A stretch of 7,167 nt of DNA from JBOHSA01 sp050732995 (GTDB lineage Bacteria; Gemmatimonadota; Gemmatimonadetes; Gemmatimonadales; GWC2-71-9): the NCBI GenBank assembly GCA_050732995.1, contig JBOHSA010000221.1, positions 1-7,167 on the forward strand, written 5' to 3'. Of the stretch, positions 1 to 6,835 are shown piece by piece; position 1 is the first letter of the stretch; each line of letters begins with the position of its first letter. Both the position numbers and the translations under genes were made by a program. The notes under the pieces were generated by a model that saw only the letters and a program-made list of their open reading frames with translations, had not been told where the DNA came from and ran no database searches.

Positions 1-259
1 CGACGACGAACAGGTCCGGCTGCACCAGCGTCGCCGGGTCCCAGGAGATGTCCGCGGGAGAGAAGAGCGCGGTATCGGCGAGTCCCAGCGGTTCCAGGTA
101 GGCTCGAATCCGGCCGTGGAACCGGGCTAGCACTAGCTGATGGGGGACCCGTGGCGCGGGAGTCACCAACAGCGCCCCATGCACAACTTCGTAACGCTTC
201 CCGTCGTCCGCCAGCTCGCGCACCATTTGCGCGGTCCACCGCCTGGCAGTCTCAGCCAT
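1..259 (-). CDS. Uma2 family (DUF820) nuclease-fold protein, C-terminus cut by window edge
   Basis: Reading leftwards from an ATG at 259-257, the frame stays open to the window edge and gives 86 residues, so the C-terminal half is missing. The N-terminal pattern is typical of the Uma2/DUF820 family: a short helix, then RYEVVHGALLVTPAP (residues 22-36), a downstream H40, a helix, and PDLFVV (81-86). Uma2 proteins have a PD-(D/E)xK restriction-endonuclease-like fold, and D82 fits the first catalytic acid. The later acidic and lysine residues lie outside the window. The usual DGE triplet reads HGA here (27-29). The biological role of Uma2 proteins is poorly known, and many genomes carry scattered copies. 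The start is supported by a GGAGGAT Shine-Dalgarno at 270-264. The gene lies 17 bp downstream of the preceding stop. It uses AT-ending codons (ACT, CTA, GTT, CAT) more freely than its neighbours, possibly a sign of transfer. Confidence 0.85.
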   Translation of the reverse strand, partial: MAETARRWTAQMVRELADDGKRYEVVHGALLVTPAPRVPHQLVLARFHGRIRAYLEPLGLADTALFSPADISWDPATLVQPDLFVV

Positions 260-263
260 GCCG

Positions 264-270
264 ATCCTCC
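264..270 (-). promoter_or_regulatory. Ribosome binding site of the Uma2 gene
   Basis: The minus strand reads GGAGGAT four bases before the ATG at 259. This is a strong Shine-Dalgarno match at suitable spacing and fixes the start of the Uma2-family gene. Confidence 0.6.
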
Positions 271-276
271 ACCCTC

Positions 277-1065
277 CTACGGCACCGCCTTGGTCGTGTC
301 CCCCCGAGTCCGCTTCTCAGCCTCCCGCTCGGCTTGTTTGCGGGCCCGCAGCTCCTTCACGTAGCGGCGAAACTCCTGGAGCGTCTGCGTGCGGCGCGCG
401 GCCTGCAGAATGTCCTCCCGCATGCCCTGGAGCTGCTTGGCCCGCTGCGCTTCGTCGTAGTTCCCCGCCGGGAGCAGATTGCCCAGCAATGCGAGCGCGG
501 CCGTCGGGATCTTGATCCCCGCGACATGGATGAACTGCGAGTCGATGCCGAACTTCGTGCCCGCGACCTCCGTGACCCAGGCGGGCCGCCGGTGCTCCCG
601 CTGCTCGGCGTCGAGGACTTGATTCAGCGAGTCCACCATCGCGCGCAACCGGCCCACGGCTACCGAGTCGCGCCGGGATTGATCGCCGTAGAGCACGTCG
701 GCCACCGCCGCCGGAAACGCGGGCCGCGGGTTGACCCACAGGCGGCCGTCTCCCGGCAGCGGGCCGTACAGCAAGGCTGGCTCACCGGTCGGCCGCGTCG
801 GGGTGGAGACCGGAGCCGGAGCGGGCGCGACGGGGACGGCCGGCGCGACGGCGACCGTACTCTCCGGCGCAACCTCGCGGGTGGGGGTCGCCGCGGGTGG
901 TGCGCTGCGCACTCCACCCGCCGGCGCGCGCTCCCCCCCCGGCGTCGCGCCGGCGAAGGGCGGGAGCTGCTGCGCCTCGCGATCGCCGCCCGGAAGGAGC
1001 TGGACGTAGGTCGTATGGCGCCGGGGCGCCGCCCACGGCAGCGTCACGAGCAGCACGAGCCCCAC
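277..1065 (-). CDS. Membrane-anchored proline-rich protein of unknown function
   Basis: I do not recognise this protein's function. From the GTG at 1065 it has 262 residues, but the true start is probably further upstream. The frame stays open for 24 codons above the GTG to a CTG at 1137, adding FERGRVPDLKARR followed by hydrophobic residues. This completes a transmembrane helix of about 23 residues, of which only some 12 remain from the GTG. No ATG, GTG or TTG lies in that extension, and AGGTG at 1149-1145 is well placed for the CTG, while no Shine-Dalgarno precedes 1065. After the anchor come a Pro/Ala-rich linker (about residues 55-95), a mixed domain (about 100-200), and a basic, probably helical tail (about 204-255). 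The layout resembles periplasm-spanning anchored proteins such as TonB, but no TonB domain is seen. Eight C bases at 933-940 mark a G-tract in the linker coding strand. Confidence 0.75.
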   Translation of the reverse strand: MGLVLLVTLPWAAPRRHTTYVQLLPGGDREAQQLPPFAGATPGGERAPAGGVRSAPPAATPTREVAPESTVAVAPAVPVAPAPAPVSTPTRPTGEPALLYGPLPGDGRLWVNPRPAFPAAVADVLYGDQSRRDSVAVGRLRAMVDSLNQVLDAEQREHRRPAWVTEVAGTKFGIDSQFIHVAGIKIPTAALALLGNLLPAGNYDEAQRAKQLQGMREDILQAARRTQTLQEFRRYVKELRARKQAEREAEKRTRGDTTKAVP

Positions 1066-1129
1066 GGCGTGCAGCGCCGCGGCGACGACGAGCGCCCGCC
1101 GCGCCTTCAGATCGGGGACCCGCCCGCGC

Positions 1130-2299
1130 TCAAACAGTGGCCAACACCTTTCCCAGCCGCTCCGCCGCTTCGACCAGCCGGGGACTGTCCACGGTGAGCG
1201 CGATCCGGAAGAACCCTTCGGCGCCGGCCCCGAACGCGCTGCCCGGCAGGATCACGACGCCGGCCTCTTCGAGGGCGCGCTTCTGAAACGCGGCGGACGC
1301 GATACCGTCGGGCAGCGGGAGCCAGAGGTACATCGTCGCGCGCGGCTTGGCAGCCTCGAAGCCGTTGGCGACGAGCGCCGGGAGCATGGCGTCGCGCCGC
1401 TCCCGGAACCGCTCGACGTAGGGCCGGACCAGCTCCTCCGCCCGCGCCAGCACGGCCGCCCCGGCCGCCTGCACCGCGAGGAACGCGCCCGTATCCACGT
1501 AGTTCTTCACCCGGGCCAACGCCGCGATCAGGTCCGGCCGGCCGACCGCCCACGCCAGCCGCCACCCCGTCATACAGAAGCTCTTCGAGATCGAGTGGAA
1601 CTCGACCGCGACCTCTTTCGCGCCCGGGATCTCGAAGATACTGGGCGCGACGCAGCCGTCGAAGGTGATCTCGCAATAGGGATTGTCGTACGCGATCAGG
1701 ATGTCGTGCCGGCGGCAGAACTCGACGGTGCGCGCGAGATAGTCGCGCGGGGCGACGGCGGCGGTCGGGTTGTTCGGGTAATTCAAGTAGACGAGCTTGG
1801 CGCGCCGCAGCACGTCGGGCGGAATCTCCTCCAGCTCGAGCAGGAAGTCGGTGCTCGGCGTCAGCGCGTAGGGGAACGGCTCACCGTTCGCCAACACGGT
1901 GCCGCCGTGATACACGGCGTAGCCGGGCTCGGGGACGATCGCCACGTCGCCCGGGTCGAGCACGGCCATGGCGAGATGCGCGATGCCTTCCTTGGAGCCG
2001 AGCAGGGGGTGCAGCTCGGTGAAGGGATCGACGGTCACGCCGAACCGGCGCTGGAGGTAGGCCGCCGCTGCTTCGCGGAACGCCGGCAGGCCCAGCTGAA
2101 ACGCGTACCGGCTCATCGCGGGATCGTGCGCGGCCCGCGCCAGCGCCTCCACGGCGACCCGCGGCGGCGGGAAGTCCGCGTCCCCGGCCCCGACGTCGAT
2201 CAGGTCCACGCCCTGCTCGAGCAGGCGCCGCTTGATGGCCGGCAGCTCGGCCATCGGATACGTGTGCAACGCGGACAGGCGCTTGCTGAAGCGGGTCAC
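1130..2299 (-). CDS. Fold-type I PLP-dependent aminotransferase, LL-diaminopimelate aminotransferase-like
   Basis: This is a full-length 389-residue class I/II aminotransferase, presumably cytoplasmic. The hallmarks are visible: LNYPNNPT (172-179) with N177 expected to contact the PLP ring hydroxyl, YDNPYCEITFDG (204-215) with D205 for the pyridine nitrogen, HSISKSFCMTGWR (235-247) with K239 as the Schiff-base lysine, and FFRIAL (363-368) with R365 for the substrate carboxylate. The segments RYAFQLGLPAFREA and GSKEGIAHLAMAVLDPGDV, together with the length, place it nearest to DapL-type LL-diaminopimelate aminotransferases (lysine and peptidoglycan precursor synthesis). AlaC-like or aspartate/alanine specificity cannot be excluded from sequence alone. 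Two family motifs are altered: GAGDADFPPP replaces the usual G-GDPD-P-P, and SKSFCMTGWR replaces SKTYNMTGWR. The start is a GTG with GGAG at 2308-2305 upstream. It lies 32 bp after the RidA-like gene. Confidence 0.9.
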   Translation of the reverse strand: MTRFSKRLSALHTYPMAELPAIKRRLLEQGVDLIDVGAGDADFPPPRVAVEALARAAHDPAMSRYAFQLGLPAFREAAAAYLQRRFGVTVDPFTELHPLLGSKEGIAHLAMAVLDPGDVAIVPEPGYAVYHGGTVLANGEPFPYALTPSTDFLLELEEIPPDVLRRAKLVYLNYPNNPTAAVAPRDYLARTVEFCRRHDILIAYDNPYCEITFDGCVAPSIFEIPGAKEVAVEFHSISKSFCMTGWRLAWAVGRPDLIAALARVKNYVDTGAFLAVQAAGAAVLARAEELVRPYVERFRERRDAMLPALVANGFEAAKPRATMYLWLPLPDGIASAAFQKRALEEAGVVILPGSAFGAGAEGFFRIALTVDSPRLVEAAERLGKVLATV

Positions 2300-2331
2300 G
2301 GGTGCTCCATGGCTTGGATCAATCTACTGCG

Positions 2332-2910
2332 TCACCGCTCGGGCGCTGCGTCGCGCCGGTCGGGCGAGACGAGGTCGCGCCGGGGCAGGAACAGCGCCGG
2401 CACGAACGCGTTCGCGTCCACGGCCAGGAGCAGGCCCTCCAGGGGCAAGGACTGCACTCCGACCACCACGCCGGCCGGCGGGTTGCGCTGGGGAAAGAAC
2501 TCGGGCGCGGCTTCCCGGATCCGGTCGAAGTCGCCGGGCCGGTAATTGACGACGTAGATGGTGAGCTTGGTGACGTGCGCCGGCGTGGCGCCGGCGATGC
2601 GCAGCACCGTGGCGAGGTTGGCGAACGCCTGCGCCGCCTGCGCGCGCAGGTCCCCGGCCCCGACCGATCGGCCCGTGCTGTCGAGCGCCACCTGGCCCGA
2701 CACGTACACGTTCGGCCCGACCCGCACCGCGTGCGTGAAGCCGTCCAGCGCCGCGAGCGTGCCGGGGTTGATGTAGCGGGCGCGTTCCGGCTCGGGCCCC
2801 CGGAACCCGCTGGGCCCCCCCCCCCCTCCCCCGGGTCCCGTCGCGGTACAGCCGAGGAGAAGAGATCCCACTGCCACGACCATCAGCCCACTCCACTCGC
2901 TGCGTCTCAC
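2332..2910 (-). CDS. RidA/YjgF/UK114-fold lipoprotein lacking the usual active-site arginine
   Basis: The 192-residue product begins with a basic n-region (MRR), a hydrophobic stretch and the lipobox LLGC, with C21 as the predicted lipidated cysteine. It should therefore be exported and anchored in a membrane. A Gly-rich linker (about 25-36) precedes a complete RidA-type domain (about 45-170). That domain includes VYVSGQVALDSTG (68-80), AQAFANLATVLRIAGATPAHV (93-113) and NPPAGVVVGVQSLPLEGLLLAVDA (143-166). Cytoplasmic RidA hydrolyses reactive enamines and imines using an arginine in the NPPAR motif. Here that position is G147, so classical imine deaminase activity is unlikely. Start choice: GTG at 2910, fixed by AGGAGGT at 2921-2915. 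The linker is partly coded by 12 consecutive G bases. The gene is first after the repeat-containing gap and precedes the aminotransferase. The RidA fold is secure; the function is not. Confidence 0.88.
   Translation of the reverse strand: MRRSEWSGLMVVAVGSLLLGCTATGPGGGGGGPSGFRGPEPERARYINPGTLAALDGFTHAVRVGPNVYVSGQVALDSTGRSVGAGDLRAQAAQAFANLATVLRIAGATPAHVTKLTIYVVNYRPGDFDRIREAAPEFFPQRNPPAGVVVGVQSLPLEGLLLAVDANAFVPALFLPRRDLVSPDRRDAAPER
2815..2826. repeat. 12-base homopolymer (C on plus, G on coding strand) in the lipoprotein linker
   Basis: Twelve consecutive C bases, followed by one T and five more C bases, encode the run of glycines after the lipidated cysteine of the RidA-like protein. Tracts of this length are prone to slippage in replication and also to sequencing error. 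Gain or loss of one base would frameshift everything after the signal peptide. Confidence 0.9.
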
Positions 2911-2914
2911 CGGG

Positions 2915-2921
2915 ACCTCCT
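2915..2921 (-). promoter_or_regulatory. Ribosome binding site of the RidA-like lipoprotein gene
   Basis: The minus strand reads AGGAGGT four bases before the GTG at 2910. It is nearly the full anti-16S match and selects this GTG over the internal ATG ten codons later, keeping the complete lipoprotein signal. Confidence 0.65.
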
Positions 2922-2937
2922 CTACAGGGGCTTATGA

Positions 2938-2969
2938 GGCTAAGGGGCTAAGGGGCTAAGGGGCTAAGA
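2938..2969. repeat. Tandem 8-bp repeat, four copies of GGCTAAGG
   Basis: Three perfect GGCTAAGG units (2938-2961) are followed by GGCTAAGA (2962-2969) and a decayed fifth copy starting GGCTCAG at 2970. The array occupies the middle of the 80-bp gap between the helicase stop and the RidA-like gene, upstream of that gene's ribosome binding site. On the transcribed strand the unit reads CCTTAGCC, giving a TAG stop in several registers. I see no clear hairpin terminator or confident promoter in the gap. The role is unknown. Confidence 0.9.
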
Positions 2970-2990
2970 GGCTCAGCAACGCCCAGTTTC

Positions 2991-5525
2991 CTACACCGGA
3001 GTTCCGATGCCGTGTCGCGCGAAGAACTCCTCGCACGCCGTGCGAACTTCATCCCAGGTGCCCACGGTCCGGGCGGCGCGGGGGAGGCCTTCGAGGATCA
3101 TGGCGCCGTAGCGTTTGGTGACGACGCGGCGATCCAGCAGCACGACCGCCCCCGCGTCGCTGCGGGCGCGGATCAGCCGGCCGAAGCCCTGTTTCAGCTT
3201 GAGCGCGGCGAGGGGCACCAGGTAATGCGTAAACCCGTCCAAGCCGCGTTCCGTGAGACGCTCGAGCCGCGCCGCCGTTAGCGGCTCGCTCGGGACCCGG
3301 AAGGGCAGCTTGGCGAGAATCAGCACGCGCAGCGCCCGGCCCGGGACGTCCACGCCCTCCCAGAACGAGTCCGTGCCGAGCAGGATGGCGGAGCCCGCGT
3401 CGCGGAACCGGCGCAGCAGCAAATCGCGCTGGCCCTCCCCCTGGACCAGCAGGGGCCAGCGCCCGGCCAGGCGCTCGCGGACCGCGGCGGCGGTGCGCCG
3501 CAGCGCGCCGTGGCTCGTGAACAGGCAGAACACGCCGCCATCCGAGGCGTGGGCCAGCTCCACCAGCACGCGGGCGACGGCGGCATCGTGCCCGGCCGGG
3601 TCGTCGCGCGGCTCGGGGAAGTCGGTCGGGATCCCGAACACGCACTGCGACGCGAAATCGAACGGCGAAGCGAGGATCTCGCGGAAGCGCACGCGGGACG
3701 GCGGCAGGTCGAGCCCGAGGCGCTCCTCCAGGAACGCGAATTCGCCGCCGGCGGCGAGGGTGGCGCTCGTCAGCACGACGGTCGCGACCCGGTCGAACAG
3801 GTTCTCTTTCAGGACCGGGGCGAGGTCGAGCGGCACCGACGCGAGGCTGAGGTTCGGTGTGCGGCGCCCGCGCCGCTCGAGCCAGCGCACCGCCGGCGGA
3901 CCTCCCGGGGGCGGCCGCAGGGCGGCGGTGAGCCCCAGCGCCGCGGCGTCGAGCCGGCGCACGAGGCCGCGCAGCTCGCCGACGAGCTGGGCCTTCCGCT
4001 CCGCCGGATCGTCCAGGGCCAGCCGGGCGGCGATCGTTTCGACCCCGTCCCGCAGGGCGCTGAACGCGACGAGCAGATTCTCGAGCGCGATCGCGAGCCC
4101 GTCCGGCCACACCGGGTCCTCGGCGAACGCGTCGGTGAGCCGCAGAACGGTGGGCTCGTTCAGCCGCCGGTCGAGCAGCACGAATAGCTGCTCGGCCGCA
4201 CGCCGCGCCGCGCCGAGCGCATCGAGCAGGCTCCGGTTCAGGAGGTCGCGGCTGGCGGCCGACAGGAGATCGTCGCGGCCGGCGAGCTCCGCGGCGAGCG
4301 TGGGCAAGAGCCCCCGGCCGCCGCGCTCCAGCCGCCCCAGGAGCCGCTGGATCCCCACCATGCTCACCTGGGACCCGAGGTGGTGCGCGGCGACGTCCTC
4401 CAGGTGGTGCGCCTCGTCGAGAATCAGCCGGCGGTAGGGGGGCAGCACCGCGGCTTCCACCCAGGTGTCCGCGGCGATGCGCACGGCGAGGTCCGAGGCG
4501 AGCAAATGGTGATTCACCACGACGACGTCGGCCTCGGCGGCCTGGCGCCGCGCCTGGAACACGAAGCAGCGCTCGAAGTGCGGGCACTTGAGCCGCGTGC
4601 ACAGATCGGACTCTGCCGCGACTGTGTCCCACACTTCGGGCGACGGCTCGTCGGCCAGGTCGGCGAGACTGCCGTCGCCGGTCCGCGCCGCCCAGCCGGC
4701 CACCGCCTCGAGCTCGGCGGCGTGCTCGGGCTCGAACAGCGACTCCTGCCCCGCGCGCGCCTGCTCCAGCCGGGCGAGACAAAGATAGTTGCGCCACCCC
4801 TTGAGCAAGGCGAAGGTCGGCGTGTGCGTCCCCGTGGCGAGCGCGCGGGCGAGGATCGGCAGGTCCTTGCCGACGAGCTGCTCCTGGAGGTTGATGGTGT
4901 TGGTCGAGACGACGGTGCGCTCGCCGTTCTCGCGGGCCCACACGAGCGCGGGCACGAGATAGGCGAACGACTTGCCCACGCCCGTGCCCGCTTCGAGCAG
5001 CGCCACACCGCCGTCGTTGTACACGTCGGCGATGTAGGCCGCCATGTCGCGCTGGCCCGGCCGGTCTTCGAACGCGCCTTCGCCTGCCCCCCCTCCCAGG
5101 GCCCGGGCCACGGGTCCCCGCTCGTCCAAGAGGCCCGCGATCGCGATCGGGTCGAGCGGCTGGGCGGCGCGGGCGCGCGGCACCTCGACCACGACGTAGC
5201 ACTCGGTCACATCGTTGTTCACGATGGCGAACCCGACGCCGGCGTCGTGCAGCCGCACGGCGACCGCCAGGTCCGCGCCCGAGGGCTCGAGCACGCCGCT
5301 CGGGTGGTTGTGGATCAAGATCTCGCCGCGCTGGGCGAGCCCGGGGAGCGCGAGCACGGCGTCCACCGTGCCGCGCGCCACGACGCGAGCCTCGACGATG
5401 GTGGGGTGCGGGGAGGGCGCATCGGCGTCGGTGCGCGCGAGGAAGGACACCTCCCGCCCGTGCGCCGCGGCGATCTCGGCGTGCAAGAACGCCCGCACCG
5501 CCGGCGCGAGCCGCTCCACGCTCAC
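2991..5525 (-). CDS. dinG: DinG/XPD-type iron-sulfur helicase fused to an N-terminal JAMM (JAB/RadC-like) domain
   Basis: The 844-residue protein has two parts. Residues 1-120 form a JAMM/MPN metalloprotease-like domain: E25 in GREVSF, then IHNHPSGVLEPSGAD (71-85), which supplies the two His, the Ser and the Asp of the zinc site. This matches the motif of RadC. Residues from about 125 form a superfamily 2 DNA helicase of the DinG/XPD group: Walker A EAGTGVGKS (178-186), four cysteines C249, C309, C314 and C320 placed like the 4Fe-4S ligands of XPD/DinG, DEAH at 370-373, TSATL (586-590), GTDSFWEGVDVPG (717-729) and QGFGRLIR (779-786). DinG enzymes unwind DNA 5' to 3' and resolve R-loops and structured DNA. 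Many Gram-positive DinG proteins carry an exonuclease domain at the N-terminus instead. The start is a GTG overlapping the previous stop (GTGA, 5525-5522), with only a weak Shine-Dalgarno, so coupling is likely. A second GTG lies two codons later. Confidence 0.92.
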   Translation of the reverse strand: MSVERLAPAVRAFLHAEIAAAHGREVSFLARTDADAPSPHPTIVEARVVARGTVDAVLALPGLAQRGEILIHNHPSGVLEPSGADLAVAVRLHDAGVGFAIVNNDVTECYVVVEVPRARAAQPLDPIAIAGLLDERGPVARALGGGAGEGAFEDRPGQRDMAAYIADVYNDGGVALLEAGTGVGKSFAYLVPALVWARENGERTVVSTNTINLQEQLVGKDLPILARALATGTHTPTFALLKGWRNYLCLARLEQARAGQESLFEPEHAAELEAVAGWAARTGDGSLADLADEPSPEVWDTVAAESDLCTRLKCPHFERCFVFQARRQAAEADVVVVNHHLLASDLAVRIAADTWVEAAVLPPYRRLILDEAHHLEDVAAHHLGSQVSMVGIQRLLGRLERGGRGLLPTLAAELAGRDDLLSAASRDLLNRSLLDALGAARRAAEQLFVLLDRRLNEPTVLRLTDAFAEDPVWPDGLAIALENLLVAFSALRDGVETIAARLALDDPAERKAQLVGELRGLVRRLDAAALGLTAALRPPPGGPPAVRWLERRGRRTPNLSLASVPLDLAPVLKENLFDRVATVVLTSATLAAGGEFAFLEERLGLDLPPSRVRFREILASPFDFASQCVFGIPTDFPEPRDDPAGHDAAVARVLVELAHASDGGVFCLFTSHGALRRTAAAVRERLAGRWPLLVQGEGQRDLLLRRFRDAGSAILLGTDSFWEGVDVPGRALRVLILAKLPFRVPSEPLTAARLERLTERGLDGFTHYLVPLAALKLKQGFGRLIRARSDAGAVVLLDRRVVTKRYGAMILEGLPRAARTVGTWDEVRTACEEFFARHGIGTPV

Positions 5526-6835
5526 GTCTTCAGCTCGCGCTTCTTGGCGGCCGGAAACAGCACGTTGTTCAGAATCAGCCGGTAGCCGGGGGAGTGCGGG
5601 TGCAGCGACAGGTCCGTCGGCGGATCGCCGATCTGGTGCTGGGGATCCTCGGGATCGTGCCCGCCGAAGAAGGTCCAGGTGCCCTTGCCCAGATCCCCGT
5701 GGATGTACTTCACCCAGGGCGCGCCCTCCTCCTCGGCGAGCATCGTGACGCCGGGCTTGATCCGCGTCCGCATGAAGGACGTGGTCAGGCCGTAGAAGTC
5801 GGGGATCACCGCCCGGTGGCTCTGGACCAGCATGGTGGGCACCGGATCGATCTTGGCGCTGAAGTTGAACAGCTGAAACGCGCCGAGTGGTTGGCGGCGC
5901 GCGCCCGCGTTGACCTGGTGGCCGTCGATGTCGGAGAAGCTCGCGACCGACGGGTTCTGCTCGAGCACCGCCCGGGTGAACGCGAAGCTCTTGCTCCAGT
6001 CGAGCCGGGCGTCGGCGCGCGGATCGAGCGGCGTGCCGTCGGCGAACGCGGCCGCGATGTCCACCCCCTCCGCCGCCAGCGCGAGGTCGATCGTCTCGGT
6101 CGCCGTGCACATGGCGAACAGAAACCCGCCGTTCGCCACGTAGCCCCGCATCCCGCGGGCGACGGCCTTCTTCAAGTCCGGCACCGTGGCGAACCCGAGC
6201 CGGCGCGCCGTGTCGCCGTTCTGCCGCACCATCTCGCCCAGCCACCGCTGCCCGGCGGAGATGAGATAGAACTTCGAGTACTGCCCCGTGAAATCCTCGT
6301 GATGCAGGTGGAGCCAGTCGTAGCGTCCGAGCCCGCCGCCCACGACTTCCGGGTCCCAGATCTTGTCGAACGGGATCCCGGCGTACTGGAGCGCCATGGT
6401 GACCGCGTCGTCCCACGGCGCCGCGCTCGGCGCGACGTACACCGCGACCTTGGGCGCCTTCTCCAGGGGCACGGCGTCGGCGTTGGACGCCTCGATCGCG
6501 CCGCGGATCGCCGTGACCTGCGAGTCCTCGACCGGCTCGACCCGGACGCCCGCGAGCGCCGCGTCGCGCCGGATCGCTTCGCCGTCGGGGATCAGGAACG
6601 CGCCGCCGCGATGATTGAGCAGCCATTCGGCGCGCAGGCCCGCCTGCACGACGCGATACGTCACGCCGTAGGCCTTGAGGTGGTCGGACTGGGCGTCGTC
6701 CATCGGAATGAGCAGCGAGGCGGTCAGGCGGTCGAGCGGTCGGGCGGTCAGCAGAGGCCCGACACCCAGCCAGTCCGCCCCGACCGCCAGACCGGCTGTC
6801 CGCCCGACCGCCGCGAGGAACTCCCGCCGTTTCAT
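5522..6835 (-). CDS. Putative Tat-exported protein of an uncharacterised family often labelled 'asparagine synthetase B'
   Basis: The 437-residue product starts MKRREFLAAVGR, a twin-arginine motif (R3-R4-x-F-L) with a moderately hydrophobic segment, so export by the Tat pathway is likely. The body closely recalls proteins of Bacteroidetes and Gemmatimonadota that databases tend to name asparagine synthetase B, though no ATP-pyrophosphatase or glutaminase signature is visible. Conserved-looking blocks are LLIPMDDAQSDHLKAYGV (41-58), WLLNHRGGAF (71-80), the His-rich WLHLHHEDFTGQY (174-186), GGFLFAMCTATET (236-248) with C243, DPVPTMLVQSH (330-340), and GGHDPEDPQHQIGDPP (391-406) with H393 and H400. 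The G-F-L-F-A-M-C stretch resembles the strand and elbow of GATase1/ThuA-like folds, and the histidines suggest metal binding; both are inferences. The ATG at 6835 overlaps the upstream stop as ATGA. The stop overlaps the helicase start, so the three genes appear coupled. Confidence 0.8.
   Translation of the reverse strand: MKRREFLAAVGRTAGLAVGADWLGVGPLLTARPLDRLTASLLIPMDDAQSDHLKAYGVTYRVVQAGLRAEWLLNHRGGAFLIPDGEAIRRDAALAGVRVEPVEDSQVTAIRGAIEASNADAVPLEKAPKVAVYVAPSAAPWDDAVTMALQYAGIPFDKIWDPEVVGGGLGRYDWLHLHHEDFTGQYSKFYLISAGQRWLGEMVRQNGDTARRLGFATVPDLKKAVARGMRGYVANGGFLFAMCTATETIDLALAAEGVDIAAAFADGTPLDPRADARLDWSKSFAFTRAVLEQNPSVASFSDIDGHQVNAGARRQPLGAFQLFNFSAKIDPVPTMLVQSHRAVIPDFYGLTTSFMRTRIKPGVTMLAEEEGAPWVKYIHGDLGKGTWTFFGGHDPEDPQHQIGDPPTDLSLHPHSPGYRLILNNVLFPAAKKRELKT

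Noticed and set aside
933..940. C8 run in the proline-rich protein gene as a second slippage site
   Set aside because: At eight bases it is within what a GC-rich linker shows by chance, so it is noted in the gene entry but not claimed as a switch.
2911..2990. Possible terminator or promoter in the gap before the RidA-like gene
   Set aside because: No GC-rich hairpin with a T-run and no convincing -35/-10 pair could be found. Only the tandem repeat and the ribosome binding site are supportable.
3049..5202. 717-codon minus-strand open frame overlapping the helicase
   Set aside because: It is an Arg/Pro/Gly/Ala-dominated out-of-frame reading of the helicase gene.
4380..5585. Plus-strand open frame opposite the helicase N-terminal half
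   Set aside because: Composition is typical of the reverse complement of GC-rich coding DNA, and it has no domain. The minus strand carries unambiguous JAMM and Walker A motifs here.
5526..6626. Open extension of the helicase frame about 1.1 kb upstream of its GTG
   Set aside because: The translated extension is Arg/Gly/Ala-rich with no domain logic and runs through the well-supported Tat-exported protein gene in another frame. The GTGA overlap gives a natural helicase start at 5525.
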